Assembly (NCBI GenBank): GCA_016125335.1
Contig: WGLY01000002.1
Coordinates: 116,072-180,071, forward strand
Length of the DNA: 64,000 nucleotides
Direction of reading: 5' to 3'
From: Frankiales bacterium
GTDB lineage: Bacteria > Actinomycetota > Actinomycetes > S36-B12 > CAIYMF01
Under the pieces are notes generated by a model. It was not told the origin of the DNA and did no database searches. It saw nothing but the letters and a program-made list of their open reading frames with translations. Both the position numbers and the translations under genes were made by a program. Shown here piece by piece: positions 45,791 through 57,024 of the stretch. Each line of letters starts with the position of its first letter. The stretch's first letter is position 1.

Positions 45791-46909
45791 TCAGGCGAGC
45801 ACGGACTCCAGCGAGACCGAGGCGATGTCGGGGAAGGCCTCGGCCACGGCGCCGTAGGTGATGCTGCCCTCGTGGGTGTTGAGGCCGAGGGCCAGCGAGG
45901 CGTCGTCGCGCAGCGCCTGGGCCCAGCCCTTGTTCGCCAGCGCGACGGCGTAGGGCAGCGTGACGTTGGTCAGGGCGTAGGTCGAGGTGTTGGGCACCGC
46001 GCCCGGCATGTTCGCCACGCAGTAGAAGACCGAGTCGTGCACGGTGTACGTGGGGTGCGAGTGCGTGGTCGGGCGCGAGTCCTCGAAGCAGCCGCCCTGG
46101 TCGATCGCGATGTCCACGAGCACCGAGCCCGGCTTCATCCTCGACACCAGCTCGTTGCTGATCAGCTTGGGCGCCTTCGCCCCGGGCACGAGCACCGCGC
46201 CGATGACGAGGTCGGCGTCGAGCACGGCGCGCTCCACCTCGTAGGCGTTGGACGCGACGGTCTGCATGTGGCCCTGGTAGATCGCGTCGACCTGCCGCAG
46301 CCGCGCGATGTTGAGGTCGAGCAGCAGCACCTCGGCCTGCATGCCGAGCGCGATCGCGGCCGCGTTCTGCCCGGACACGCCCGCGCCGAGCACGACGACC
46401 TTGGCGGCGTAGGTGCCCGACACGCCGCCCATGAGCACGCCGCGACCGCCGTTGGCGCGCATGAGCGCGTGGGCGCCCACCTGCGGGGCCAGGCGCCCGG
46501 CCACCTCGGACATCGGGGCGAGCAGCGGCAGCGAGCGGTCGGGCAGCTCGACGGTCTCGTACGCGATCGCCGTGACGCCGGAGGAGACCAGCGCCTCGGT
46601 GCACTCGCGCGAGGCGGCGAGGTGCAGGTAGGTGAAGAGGGTCTGGCCCTTGCGCATGCGGTGGTACTCCTCCGCGATGGGCTCCTTCACCTTGAGCACG
46701 AGCTCGCCGGTGCCCCAGACGTCGTCCGCGGTGGGCAGGATCGTCGCGCCGGCCGCGACGTACTCCTCGTCGGTGATCGACGAGCCGACGCCGGCACCCT
46801 GCTCGACGTAGACCTCGTGGCCGTGGCGGGCGAGCTCGAACACCCCCGCCGGCGTGATCGCCACGCGGAACTCGTTGTCCTTGACCTCGCGCGGGATTGC
46901 GACCTTCAC
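45791..46909 (-). CDS. ald: Alanine dehydrogenase
   Basis: A 372-residue enzyme of normal length: [23 protein letters not shown] at the N terminus, [13 protein letters not shown] (catalytic Lys region), TYLHLAAS (catalytic His) and [26 protein letters not shown] for NAD. It interconverts alanine and pyruvate plus ammonia. GTG start behind CGGAGGTAG. It is divergent from an lrp gene that very likely controls it; the pair is common in actinobacteria. Confidence 0.95.
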   Translation of the reverse strand: MKVAIPREVKDNEFRVAITPAGVFELARHGHEVYVEQGAGVGSSITDEEYVAAGATILPTADDVWGTGELVLKVKEPIAEEYHRMRKGQTLFTYLHLAASRECTEALVSSGVTAIAYETVELPDRSLPLLAPMSEVAGRLAPQVGAHALMRANGGRGVLMGGVSGTYAAKVVVLGAGVSGQNAAAIALGMQAEVLLLDLNIARLRQVDAIYQGHMQTVASNAYEVERAVLDADLVIGAVLVPGAKAPKLISNELVSRMKPGSVLVDIAIDQGGCFEDSRPTTHSHPTYTVHDSVFYCVANMPGAVPNTSTYALTNVTLPYAVALANKGWAQALRDDASLALGLNTHEGSITYGAVAEAFPDIASVSLESVLA

Positions 46910-47009
46910 GACTACCTCCGCTGCTCGCCGTCGTCGCCGGGCGTTGCCGGTTGGGCAGGAGGATGAACCTGGGACCGGCCAAGCGGTAGAGGCGCCGCAC
47001 TGGGTTCAG

Positions 47010-47015
47010 TATCAT
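47010..47015 (+). promoter_or_regulatory. -10 box of the lrp gene
   Basis: TATCAT six bases before the ATG, so the mRNA is probably leaderless. The 112 bases between ald and lrp hold the shared control region; no clean operator repeat was found by eye. Confidence 0.55.
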
Positions 47016-47021
47016 CTGGCC

Positions 47022-47537
47022 ATGCCTGCACCCCGTTCGAGGAGCGCCCCGGCGTCCCGGTCCACGCCGAATCCGGTGCAGAAGCCCCTGGACGCCCTCG
47101 ACCGGCAGATCCTCGGCGAGCTGGTGCGCGACGGCCGGCTGCCCAACAACGTGCTGGCCGAGCGGCTGGGCATCGCCCCCTCGACGTGCCTGCTGCGCAC
47201 CCAGAACCTGGTGCGGCGCGGGGTCATCCGCGGGTTCCGGGCCGACGTCGACCACGCCCGGGTGGGCGCGGATCTGCAGGCGATCGTGTCCGTGCGCGTG
47301 CGCCCCGGCGCGCGCAACAGCCTCGTGGAGCTCGGGCAGCGGCTCGCCCACGAGCCGGGCGTGCTCAACGTCTACTTCGTCGCCGGGGCCTTCGACTTCC
47401 TCGTGCACGTCGCGGCGTCGGACACCGAGGGCCTGCGCAACTTCGTGACCCAGACGCTCTCGGCCCGCCCGGAGACCGAGTCGACCCAGACCAGCCTCGT
47501 GTTCGACCACTTCCCCGGGGCCGGCATCGCCCTGTGA
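47022..47537 (+). CDS. Lrp/AsnC family transcriptional regulator
   Basis: A 171-residue regulator: a winged HTH (LDALDRQILGELVRDGRLPNNVLAERLGIAPSTCLLRTQNLVRRGVIRGF) and a RAM domain (LQAIVSVRVRPGARNSLVELG ... VYFVAGAFDFLVHVAASD) that binds an amino acid. It is likely the alanine-responsive activator of the divergent ald. About 20 extra N-terminal residues are basic and disordered. Confidence 0.92.
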   Translation: MPAPRSRSAPASRSTPNPVQKPLDALDRQILGELVRDGRLPNNVLAERLGIAPSTCLLRTQNLVRRGVIRGFRADVDHARVGADLQAIVSVRVRPGARNSLVELGQRLAHEPGVLNVYFVAGAFDFLVHVAASDTEGLRNFVTQTLSARPETESTQTSLVFDHFPGAGIAL

Positions 47538-47549
47538 CGGGGCCCGGCC

Positions 47550-48290
47550 TCAGCCGCCCGACGAGCCGGGCAGCCGGGCGCGGCCGCTGCCCGTCACGTG
47601 GGCGCGCACCGGCCAGGGCGCGTCCACCCGGCGCAGCGTGCTCCACGACGCCTGGCGTGCGGCGTACGCCGCGAGCACCCCGGCCACCGTCAGCGGCGCG
47701 GTGAGGCGACCGGCGAGCACCCCGGCCACCGCGCTCTCGAGCGGCACCCACACGTGCGGGAGGTCGCGCTCCTCGCCGTCGCCGGCCGGTCGGCCGCCGG
47801 GCGCAGGGGCCAGGTCGCGCGCGAGGTAGCAGCGGATCGTCTCGCTCGACCCGCCGGGCGAGTTCTCGAGGTCCACCAGCACGTCCCAGCGGGCGGCGGT
47901 GAGGCCGGCCTCCTCCACCAGCTCGCGGGCCGCGCCGTCCCACGGGGACTCGCCCGCGACGTCGAGCAGGCCGGCGACGGGCTCCCACACGGACATCCCG
48001 ATCGGGTGGCGGTACTGGCGCAGCAGGTACACGCGGTCGCGGGAGTCGAGCGCGAGCACGGCCACCGCCCCGGGGTGCGCGACGAACTCGCGCACCACGC
48101 GCTGGCCGTCGCCGAGGTCGACGGTGTCGCGGCGCAGGTCCCACACCAGCCCGTGGTGCACCACCTCGCTGCGCTCGACCGTGCGCGGGTCCGGCTCGTC
48201 GACCAGGGAGTCGACGTCGCCGGGCCAGGTGGGCGCCAGCACGACGTCGTCGTCCGACGGCGGCACGCCGCCGAGGCCGGGGTCGCTCAC
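47550..48290 (-). CDS. NUDIX hydrolase, ADP-ribose pyrophosphatase-like
   Basis: A 246-residue protein. The Nudix box GLLDVAGESPWDGAARELVEEAGL is intact (G-x5-E-x7-REL-VEEAG), preceded by a typical N-terminal beta domain (VVHHGLVWDLRRDTVDLGDG). Rv1700, at the same place next to pyrG, is an ADP-ribose pyrophosphatase. GTG start five bases after the pyrG stop. Probably the second gene of a pyrG operon. Confidence 0.9.
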   Translation of the reverse strand: MSDPGLGGVPPSDDDVVLAPTWPGDVDSLVDEPDPRTVERSEVVHHGLVWDLRRDTVDLGDGQRVVREFVAHPGAVAVLALDSRDRVYLLRQYRHPIGMSVWEPVAGLLDVAGESPWDGAARELVEEAGLTAARWDVLVDLENSPGGSSETIRCYLARDLAPAPGGRPAGDGEERDLPHVWVPLESAVAGVLAGRLTAPLTVAGVLAAYAARQASWSTLRRVDAPWPVRAHVTGSGRARLPGSSGG

Positions 48291-48294
48291 CTGC

Positions 48295-49950
<1,656 letters not shown>

Positions 49951-50086
49951 GGAGGTCCAGGCTATCAGTGCCCGGCGACCGCCGGACCGGTCGCGCCCGG
50001 CGTGTTCGCCGCGCGGGTCCGGCGTCGGACGCCGGCGGGCGCCGGACGCCGCGAGGGGCCCGGCCGCGTGCCGGGGCACGACCCGT

Positions 50087-50992
50087 TCAGGCGGCCGGCG
50101 CGCTCGTGGCCGTGGTGGTCGGGGTGGGTGTCGGCGTCGGTGTGGGCGTCGGGGTCGGCGTGGGCGTCGGGGTCGGCGTGGGCACGAGCTGCGCCGCCAC
50201 GGACATGATCCCGCGCGCGTCGAGGGTCGCCCAGCTCGGCGGCACGGAGGCCGGCAGCTCGACGGTGATCGCCTGGCCGACGTAGAGCGCGTTGTACCAG
50301 CTGGTCATGGTGCCGTGGCACGGACCGGTGCCGCACGGCACCCGCACCGTGCGCAGCCGCAGCGCGGCGGCCAGCCGGCGCGCGTAGGTGCGGGTCTTGG
50401 CGCTGCTCACGTCGACCGAGCGGTAGGCCTGGTGCAGCGACACCACGAGGTCCGGGCGCAGCCGGTCGAGGAAGGCCGCCATGGCCCGCGACTCGGGCTC
50501 GCTCAGCGGCCGGCGCCCCGGGGCGTAGGCGGGGCTCGACGTCGTGGGGCTCCACCGGTAGGGGAAGTTGCGGTTGAGGTCGACGCCGTGGGCGTTGGTG
50601 CGGCGGTGCGCCGCGGCGCCGTCGGGGTTCATGGTGCTGACCACCCACACCTGCAGGCCGGCCGGCGGGTTCATCCGGGCGACCTTGGCCGCCACCGCCC
50701 GGCCGCCGGGCTCGCTGCCGTGCATCTGGCCGAGCAGCAGCAGCACGTACGGCGCGTCCGGCCGGCCCCGGCGCAGCGCCATGATCGTGCGGCCCTGCAC
50801 CGAGCGGCCGAGCACGATCCGCTGCGGCGCGCTCGCCCGCCAGTGGCGGGTGACGCTCACCGGGGAGCGCAGCGCCGCGGGCTGCTGCTGATCGACGCCG
50901 ACGGCCGCCGGCGCGGCGACCAGCGGGACCGCGGCCGCGGCGAGCGCGAGCGCTGCAGCGGCCACGGCCCCGCGGGCCCGCGCGCGGATCAC
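50087..50992 (-). CDS. Secreted M14-type zinc carboxypeptidase with PT-repeat tail
   Basis: A 301-residue protein. A signal peptide ([22 protein letters not shown]) precedes an M14 domain with HGSEPGG (zinc His and Glu), [19 protein letters not shown] (third zinc ligand) and ITVELPAS (catalytic Glu), like murein peptide amidases. It may trim peptidoglycan peptides. The C terminus ends in about twelve Pro-Thr pairs, coded by a hexanucleotide-like repeat (50112-50185). GTG start is ten bases after the upstream stop. Confidence 0.8.
   Translation of the reverse strand: MIRARARGAVAAAALALAAAAVPLVAAPAAVGVDQQQPAALRSPVSVTRHWRASAPQRIVLGRSVQGRTIMALRRGRPDAPYVLLLLGQMHGSEPGGRAVAAKVARMNPPAGLQVWVVSTMNPDGAAAHRRTNAHGVDLNRNFPYRWSPTTSSPAYAPGRRPLSEPESRAMAAFLDRLRPDLVVSLHQAYRSVDVSSAKTRTYARRLAAALRLRTVRVPCGTGPCHGTMTSWYNALYVGQAITVELPASVPPSWATLDARGIMSVAAQLVPTPTPTPTPTPTPTPTPTPTPTTTATSAPAA
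50112..50185. repeat. Hexanucleotide-like repeat coding for Pro-Thr tail
   Basis: Plus-strand units GTCGGC/GTGGGC/GTCGGG repeat about twelve times. In the minus-strand protein this gives (PT)n. Such repeats change length easily. Confidence 0.8.
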
Positions 50993-51002
50993 CGGTCGCG
51001 GC

Positions 51003-52706
51003 TCAGCCGCGTGCGAGCTCGGCGCGCAGCACGTCGAGACCGACCGACCCGAGGGCGAGGGCACGCATGTGCCAGGCCTTGAGGTCGAACGCCTCGCCCT
51101 CGCGCGCCTTCGCGTCCTCGCGGGCGGCCAGCCAGACCCGCTCCCCCACCTTGTAGGAGATCGCCTGGCCGGGGATGCCGAGGTAGCGGTCGACCTCGCT
51201 GGCGGCGAACGTGTCGGACTGGAGCCCGCGCACCGCGAGGAAGTCGCGGGCGGTCTCGCGGTCCCACACCCGTCCGCGCGGGTCGGCGGCCAGGCCCTCC
51301 ACCAGCACGGGGTCGATGTCGGCGGGCACCTCCAGGCCGAGGTGCAGGCCGATGTCGAGCACGATGCGCACCGCGCGCATCGCCTGGTTGGACAGGAACC
51401 CGAGCTCGTAGCCCGGGTCGGAGAAGTAGCCGAGCTCGTCCATGAGCCGCTCGGCGTAGAGCGCCCAGCCCTCGCCGTGGCCGGACACGAACTCCACGCG
51501 CTGGAACCGGGAGAGCCGCTCGCGCTGGAGCATCGCGTAGGCGACCTGGAGGTGGTGGCCCGGCACCGCCTCGTGGTACCAGACCGACAGCAGCCACCAG
51601 GCCCGCAGCGACGACTCGTCGAGCACCGGCAGCCAGGTGCGGCCGGACCGGCTGAAGTCCTCGCTCGGCGGGGTGTAGTAGGGCGCGGCGGCGGCGCCCG
51701 GAGGTGCGATCACCACCTCGCAGCGCAGCATCTCCTCCGGGATGTCGAAGTAGGTGCCGTTGAACGACGCGATGGTCTCGTCGGTGACCTGCTGCAGCCA
51801 GGCGCGGGTGCCCTCGGCGTCGCCCTGCCGGTAGGCGGGGTCGGTGTCGAGCCGGGCCTGGGCCTCGGCCGGGGTCACGCCGCCGTAGAGCCGCGAGGCG
51901 ACGTCGTTCATCCGGTGGGTGAGCGCGGCCAGCTCCTGCCAGCCCCAGGCGTAGGTCTCCTCCGGGTCGATCTCCGCCCCGAGGTACACCCGCGCCATCG
52001 CGGTGTAGCGGTCGCGGCCGACGCCGTCCTGCTCCAGCGCCACGGGCGCCCAGGTGCCGCGCATCCACAGGGCGAGGTCGGCGTACGCCGCGGCCGCGCC
52101 CGCCGCGGCCTCGCGCAGCCGGGCGGAGAGCGCGTCGTCGCCGCCGGCGTACTGGGCCACGAAGCCGTCGAACCAGGACTCGCCCCGGGTGCCGTCGGCG
52201 GCCAGGCCCGCGGCCACGGCGGCCATGTCGGCACCGCCGAGCACCTGGCGCCGGGCCGGCAGCACGCCGCGCGCGATGCCCTCCTCGTACACGCTGCGCA
52301 GCGTGCCCAGCGACCACGGCACGGCCTCGAGGCGGGCCGCGATCGTGCGCCAGTCGTCGTCGGTCGCGGTGGCCATGAGCGTGAACACGTCGCGGCAGGC
52401 CTGCACCGGGCTGCCGATCACGTTGACATCGCGCAGGTGCTCGCCGAGCCGGTGCTGCTCCACCTGGGCCCCGAGCCGCTCGCGCATGAAGGCGACCGCG
52501 AGCCGGTCGTCGTCGTTGGCGATCGGCATGGCGTCGAGCGCCACGAGCCACTCCTGGTGCCGGGCGTAGCGGGCGTCGGCCGCGGCGAGGCTCCAGTCGG
52601 ACATCCGGTCGTCGTAGCCCGCGACGCCCATGAACGTCGCGAACACGGGGTGGTCGGCGGCGATCGCCTCGACGGCCCGGTCGGCGAACTCGAAGACCTC
52701 GGTCAT
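51003..52706 (-). CDS. DUF885 family protein (zinc metallopeptidase-like)
   Basis: A 567-residue protein of DUF885. WYHEAVPGHHLQVAY is the conserved HEAxPGHH metal motif and VSGHGEGWALYAERLMDE the downstream Glu motif, as in thermolysin-like or carboxypeptidase-like folds. It has no signal peptide, so it works in the cytoplasm; the substrate is unknown. ATG start overlaps the recN stop by four bases. Confidence 0.85.
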   Translation of the reverse strand: MTEVFEFADRAVEAIAADHPVFATFMGVAGYDDRMSDWSLAAADARYARHQEWLVALDAMPIANDDDRLAVAFMRERLGAQVEQHRLGEHLRDVNVIGSPVQACRDVFTLMATATDDDWRTIAARLEAVPWSLGTLRSVYEEGIARGVLPARRQVLGGADMAAVAAGLAADGTRGESWFDGFVAQYAGGDDALSARLREAAAGAAAAYADLALWMRGTWAPVALEQDGVGRDRYTAMARVYLGAEIDPEETYAWGWQELAALTHRMNDVASRLYGGVTPAEAQARLDTDPAYRQGDAEGTRAWLQQVTDETIASFNGTYFDIPEEMLRCEVVIAPPGAAAAPYYTPPSEDFSRSGRTWLPVLDESSLRAWWLLSVWYHEAVPGHHLQVAYAMLQRERLSRFQRVEFVSGHGEGWALYAERLMDELGYFSDPGYELGFLSNQAMRAVRIVLDIGLHLGLEVPADIDPVLVEGLAADPRGRVWDRETARDFLAVRGLQSDTFAASEVDRYLGIPGQAISYKVGERVWLAAREDAKAREGEAFDLKAWHMRALALGSVGLDVLRAELARG

Positions 52707-54565
52707 GCTCGTGCCCTCCTGCGTCGTGGGGTGGTGACAGGTTCGGTGCGGTCCGCTGTGGCGGGTTCGTGGGCCGCGGCTGCGGCGGTGGTGCCCGCGG
52801 CGACGGTCGCGCCGCGCCCCGGGGCGCCCGGCGCGGCGCGGTCGGCCGCGGCGAGGTCGAGCAGCTCCTGGGCGTGGGCCGCGGCGGACTCGGAGCCCTC
52901 GAGCCCGGCGAGCATACGCGCCAGCTCGCGCACGCGGTCCTCGTCGGCGACGACGCGCAGGTCCGACGTGGTCACCCGGCCGTCGTCGCTCTTGCGCACC
53001 ACCACCTGGCGGTCGGCGAACGCCGCGACCTGCGGCAGGTGCGTGACGACGAGCACCTGGCTGCTGCGCGCCAGCCGGGCCAGGCGTCGGCCCACCTCGA
53101 CCGCCGCGCGGCCGCCGACCCCGGCGTCGACCTCGTCGAACACCAGGGTGGGCACGGGCTCGGTGCCCGCGAGGACCACCTCGACCGCGAGCATGACGCG
53201 CGAGAGCTCGCCGCCGGAGGCGCCCTTGGCGAGGGGTCGCGCGGGTGCGCCGGCGTGCGGCACGAGCAGCAGCTCGACCTCGTCGACGCCGCTCGGGCCG
53301 AAGGCCACCCGCCTCGCCGCGCCGTCGAGGACGACCTCGAGGCCGTCGGCGGACTCGGCGTGGCGCAGCTCCACGTGCACCTGCGCGTGCGGCATCGCGA
53401 GCTCCACCAGCTCGGCGCTGACGGCGGCGGCGAACCGCTCCCCCGCCGCGCGGCGGGCGGCCGAGATCCGGCCGGCCAGCTCGCCGAGCCGCTCCCGCAG
53501 CTGCGCGCGCTGCGCGGCGAGCCCCGCCAGCCGCTCGTCGTCGCCGTCGACCTCGCCGAGGCGCAGCGCGGCCCGCCCGGACCAGGCGAGCACCTCCTCG
53601 ACGGTGGCGCCGTACTTGCGCGTGAGCGCGGTGAGGGCGGCGCGGCGCTCCTCCACCGCCGCGAGCCGGGCCGGGTCGGACTCGGCCGACGCCGCGTAGC
53701 CCGCGAGGTCGGCGGAGACGTCCGCGAGCAGGACCGCGGCGTCGGCGACGCGGTCGGCCAGCCGGCCGAGCTCGGCGTCATGCTCGCGGACCGCGTCGAG
53801 GGAGCGCCGGGCGAGGGCGAGCAGGCCGAGGGCGTCCGGGGCGTCGTCGTCCGCGCGCAGCGACGCGTGCGCGGACAGCGCCGCCTCGCGCAGCGCCTCG
53901 GCGTGCGCGAGGCGCGCCGCCTCGGCGGCGAGCGCGGCGTCCTCCCCGGGCACCGGGTCGACCGCCTCGATCTCGGTGAGGCCCAGGCGCAGCAGGTCGG
54001 CCTCCTGCGCGCGCTCGCGCGCGTGCCCGGTGATCTCCGCGAGGTCGTGCTCCACCCGGCGCAGCCGGTCGAGCAGGCCGCGGTAGTCGCCGAGCAGGTC
54101 GGTGACCGGCGGGCCGGCGTAGCGGTCGAGCGCGGCCCGCTGGCGCGAGGGTGCCAGCAGGCGCTGCTGGTCGCTCTGGCCGTGCACGGCCACGAGGTCG
54201 TCGGCGATCTCGGCGAGCACGCTCGCCGGGACGGAGCGGCCCCCGAGGTGGGCGCGGCTGCGCCCCTCCGCGGTGACGGTGCGCGCCACGAGCACGGCGC
54301 CGTCGTCGAGCTCGCCGCCCGCCTCGTGCACCCGGTCGAGGACGGCGGGCAGATCGACGTGCAGCCTCCCCTCGACCTCGGCGCGGGCGGCGCCGGAGCG
54401 GACCGCGCCGGCGTCGGCGCGTCCCCCGAGGAGCAGGGCGAGGCCGGTGAGCACCATGGTCTTGCCCGCGCCCGTCTCGCCGGTGAGCGCGGTGAAGCCC
54501 GGGTGCGGCTCGAGCGCGGCATCGTCGATGACGCCGAGCCCGCGCAGGCGGATCTCCTCGATCAC
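52703..54565 (-). CDS. recN: DNA repair protein RecN
   Basis: A 620-residue SMC-like ATPase: LTGETGAGKTMVLTGLALLLGGRAD near the N terminus (Walker A), coiled-coil arms in the middle, and GASGGELSRVMLAVEVVL, TLVFDEVDAGVGG at the C terminus. It acts in double-strand break repair. About 60 extra C-terminal residues are Ala/Arg-rich and disordered. GTG start overlaps the nadK stop. Confidence 0.95.
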   Translation of the reverse strand: MIEEIRLRGLGVIDDAALEPHPGFTALTGETGAGKTMVLTGLALLLGGRADAGAVRSGAARAEVEGRLHVDLPAVLDRVHEAGGELDDGAVLVARTVTAEGRSRAHLGGRSVPASVLAEIADDLVAVHGQSDQQRLLAPSRQRAALDRYAGPPVTDLLGDYRGLLDRLRRVEHDLAEITGHARERAQEADLLRLGLTEIEAVDPVPGEDAALAAEAARLAHAEALREAALSAHASLRADDDAPDALGLLALARRSLDAVREHDAELGRLADRVADAAVLLADVSADLAGYAASAESDPARLAAVEERRAALTALTRKYGATVEEVLAWSGRAALRLGEVDGDDERLAGLAAQRAQLRERLGELAGRISAARRAAGERFAAAVSAELVELAMPHAQVHVELRHAESADGLEVVLDGAARRVAFGPSGVDEVELLLVPHAGAPARPLAKGASGGELSRVMLAVEVVLAGTEPVPTLVFDEVDAGVGGRAAVEVGRRLARLARSSQVLVVTHLPQVAAFADRQVVVRKSDDGRVTTSDLRVVADEDRVRELARMLAGLEGSESAAAHAQELLDLAAADRAAPGAPGRGATVAAGTTAAAAAHEPATADRTEPVTTPRRRRARA

Positions 54566-55542
54566 CGGCTGCCGTCCCCGGCCCGGGCCCTCCCCCGCCA
54601 CCCGTCGACGGGCAGGTCGAACTTCGCGACGAGCCGGTCGGTGAACGGGGCGGAGTGCAGGCGGGCGAAGCGGACCGGGGCCGGGTGCCGGGTGATGTCG
54701 ACCCGGGAGCCGGGCGGCAGCTCGACGAGCCGCCGCCCGTCGCACCACAGCACCCCGCCGCTGGTGCGCGGCATGATCTCGACGCCGATGCTGCTCGTCG
54801 GCGCCACCACGAGCGGCCGGGCGAACAGGGCGTGCGCGCTGATCGGCACCACCAGCAGCGCCTCGACCTCCGGCCACACGACCGGGCCGCCGGCGGAGAA
54901 GGCGTAGGCGGTGGAGCCCGTGGGGGTGGCGGCCACGACGCCGTCGCAGCCCCAGCGCGACAGCGGCCGCCGGTCGACCTCGATCATCACCTCGAGCATC
55001 CGCTCGCGGCTCACCTTCTCGACCGAGGCCTCGTTGAGCGCCCAGGTGCGGGCCAGCTCGGCGCCCTCGGCGCTCACCACCACCTCGAGCGTGGTGCGCT
55101 CCTCGACCGTCCACCGGCGCTCGACCACCGCGCGCACGACGGCGCTGACCTCCTCCACCTCGGCCTCGGCGAGGAAGCCGACGTGGCCGAGGTTGACCCC
55201 GAGCAGGGGGACGTCGAAGGGCCGGGCCAGCTCGGCGCCGCGCAGGATCGTGCCGTCCCCGCCGAGCACGACGACGACCTCGCAGCCCTCGGCCGCGGTG
55301 TCGCCGTCGACCGCGACAATGCCGCACGGGACGAGCTCGACGGCCTCCTCGGCCGTGGCCCGCACCTCGATCCCCTCGCGGCACAGCTCGTCGGCGACCT
55401 GGCGGGCGATCTGCACGGCGTCGGGGCGCCCGCCGTGGGTGACCAGCAGCACCCGCCGCGGCACGGCCGGGTGCCCGGCACCGGACTCCGGGCCGGCCGT
55501 GGAGGCGGGCGCGGGAGCGGGCTCGGCCGCAGGGTCCGTCAC
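54562..55542 (-). CDS. nadK: NAD kinase
   Basis: A 326-residue kinase: VVVLGGDGTILRGAEL (GGDG motif), LGVNLGHVGFLAE, WALNEASVEK (NE) and DGVVAATPTGSTAYAFSAGGPVV. It makes NADP. About 30 N-terminal residues are Ala/Pro-rich. GTG start overlaps the tlyA stop. The order tlyA-nadK-recN is as in mycobacteria. Confidence 0.96.
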   Translation of the reverse strand: MTDPAAEPAPAPASTAGPESGAGHPAVPRRVLLVTHGGRPDAVQIARQVADELCREGIEVRATAEEAVELVPCGIVAVDGDTAAEGCEVVVVLGGDGTILRGAELARPFDVPLLGVNLGHVGFLAEAEVEEVSAVVRAVVERRWTVEERTTLEVVVSAEGAELARTWALNEASVEKVSRERMLEVMIEVDRRPLSRWGCDGVVAATPTGSTAYAFSAGGPVVWPEVEALLVVPISAHALFARPLVVAPTSSIGVEIMPRTSGGVLWCDGRRLVELPPGSRVDITRHPAPVRFARLHSAPFTDRLVAKFDLPVDGWRGRARAGDGSR

Positions 55543-56333
55543 CGGGGGCCCTCCTCGACGGCTCGGGCGAGGTCGGCGTCCGCGAGCGGACCCGCCCCGC
55601 GACGCAGGTGCAGGAAGTACTCGACGTTGCCGCTCGGCCCCGGCAGCGGGGAGGCGACCACGCCGGCCGTGCCGAGCCCGAGGGCCAGCGCGGCTGCGGC
55701 GATCCTACGGACGGCGTCCGACCTGAGGGCGGGGTCGCGCACCACTCCCCCGGGTCCGACCTGCTCCTTCCCCACCTCGAACTGCGGCTTGACCATGAGG
55801 ACGAGGTCCGCGTCGTCGGTGACCACGGCGGCGAGCGGGGCGAGCACGAGCGACAGGGAGATGAACGACAGGTCGGCCACCACGAGGTCCGGCCGCACGT
55901 CGAGGTCGCCGGGGCGCAGGTCGCGCACGTTGGTTCGCTCGAGCACCGTGACCCGCGGGTCGCTGCGGATCGACCAGGCCAGCTGCCCGTACCCGACGTC
56001 GACCGCGACCACCGAGGCGACCCCCCGGCGCAGCAGGACGTCGGTGAAGCCGCCCGTGCTGGCGCCGGCGTCGAGCGCGATCCGCCCGGTGACGTCGAGG
56101 CCGAACGCGTCGAGGGCCCCCACGAGCTTGTGCGCCCCGCGCGAGACGTAGTCGGGGCCCTCCTGCGCCTCGCGCACCACGAGGCTGGTCGCGGCGTCCA
56201 CCTGGGTGGCCGGCTTGACCGCCCGGACGCCGCCGACGAGCACGCGGCCGTCGGCGACGAGCGACTGCGCGTGCTCGCGCGAGCGGGCGAGACCCCGGCG
56301 CACGAGCTCGGCGTCGAGGCGGCGGCGCGACAC
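55539..56333 (-). CDS. tlyA: TlyA-type rRNA 2'-O-methyltransferase
   Basis: A 264-residue protein: an S4 domain (RRLDAELVRRGLARSREHAQSLVADGRVLVGG), then an FtsJ-like methyltransferase with LDAGASTGGFTDVLLRRG (SAM loop) and KPQFEVGKEQVGPGG. In relatives it methylates 16S C1409 and 23S C1920 and sets capreomycin sensitivity (known). GTG start; the gene before it ends five bases upstream. Confidence 0.94.
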   Translation of the reverse strand: MSRRRLDAELVRRGLARSREHAQSLVADGRVLVGGVRAVKPATQVDAATSLVVREAQEGPDYVSRGAHKLVGALDAFGLDVTGRIALDAGASTGGFTDVLLRRGVASVVAVDVGYGQLAWSIRSDPRVTVLERTNVRDLRPGDLDVRPDLVVADLSFISLSLVLAPLAAVVTDDADLVLMVKPQFEVGKEQVGPGGVVRDPALRSDAVRRIAAAALALGLGTAGVVASPLPGPSGNVEYFLHLRRGAGPLADADLARAVEEGPR

Positions 56334-56337
56334 CGCT

Positions 56338-57024
56338 CTAGCGCACGTCGGCGTCGGCGAGGGCGTCCTGCAGGCGTCGGTGGACGTCGTCGTACACCGC
56401 GACGTGGTCGGCCACGGGCAGCTCGGCCACCTCGGCGAGCCGGGCCGTCGCGGCGTCCACGCGCGCGTCGCCGGTGCGCTCGACCTCGCCGAGCGCGGCG
56501 AACTCCTCGCGGGCGGAGACCACGAAGGGCAACGAGCCGCCCGGGCCGACGACGTCCGAGCCGTCGTCCCACGCGTCGAGGTCGGCGTCGTCGTCGACGA
56601 CGTCGTGGGTGACGTCCGCGGCGTCGACGTCCTCCGTCACGTCGGTGCTGTCGGCGCCGGTGCCGTCGCCGGCGGCGACGATGTCCTCGGTGCGGTCGGT
56701 CGGGCCGTCCCCGGCCTCGCTGTCGGCGCCGACGCTGTCGTCGCCGGTGCCCGGCTCGGCCCGGGAGGCAGGGGCGGGGTCGTCCGGCTCGGCCATGCCG
56801 TCGTCGTCGGCGACCTCGGTGGCCAGTTCGTCCTCGCCCACGGCGCCGGGGCCGACGTCGGGCTCGGTCGCGGGCTCGGCGCCGGGACCCTCGCCGGTGC
56901 GCTCTCCGGCCGCGTCGGAGTCCGCGGCGGACCCGCGCGGGTCCAGCACCGGCACGTCGTCGCGCTCGGTGCCGGCCGGGTCGGTGCCGCTCGGGTCGGT
57001 GCCGCTCGGGTCAGGGATGCTCAC
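56338..57024 (-). CDS. Acidic low-complexity protein with small conserved C terminus
   Basis: A 228-residue protein. Residues 1-165 are rich in Asp, Glu, Gly, Thr and Pro with short repeats (SGTDP), and probably disordered. The last 50 residues (ARVDAATARLAEVAELPVADHVAVYDDVHRRLQDALAD) look helical and match the small protein found next to tlyA in many actinobacteria. Function unknown. GTG start overlaps the upstream stop. Confidence 0.75.
   Translation of the reverse strand: MSIPDPSGTDPSGTDPAGTERDDVPVLDPRGSAADSDAAGERTGEGPGAEPATEPDVGPGAVGEDELATEVADDDGMAEPDDPAPASRAEPGTGDDSVGADSEAGDGPTDRTEDIVAAGDGTGADSTDVTEDVDAADVTHDVVDDDADLDAWDDGSDVVGPGGSLPFVVSAREEFAALGEVERTGDARVDAATARLAEVAELPVADHVAVYDDVHRRLQDALADADVR

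Noticed and set aside
50112..50185. CRISPR-like array
   Set aside because: Units are six bases without spacers; it is a coding Pro-Thr repeat.
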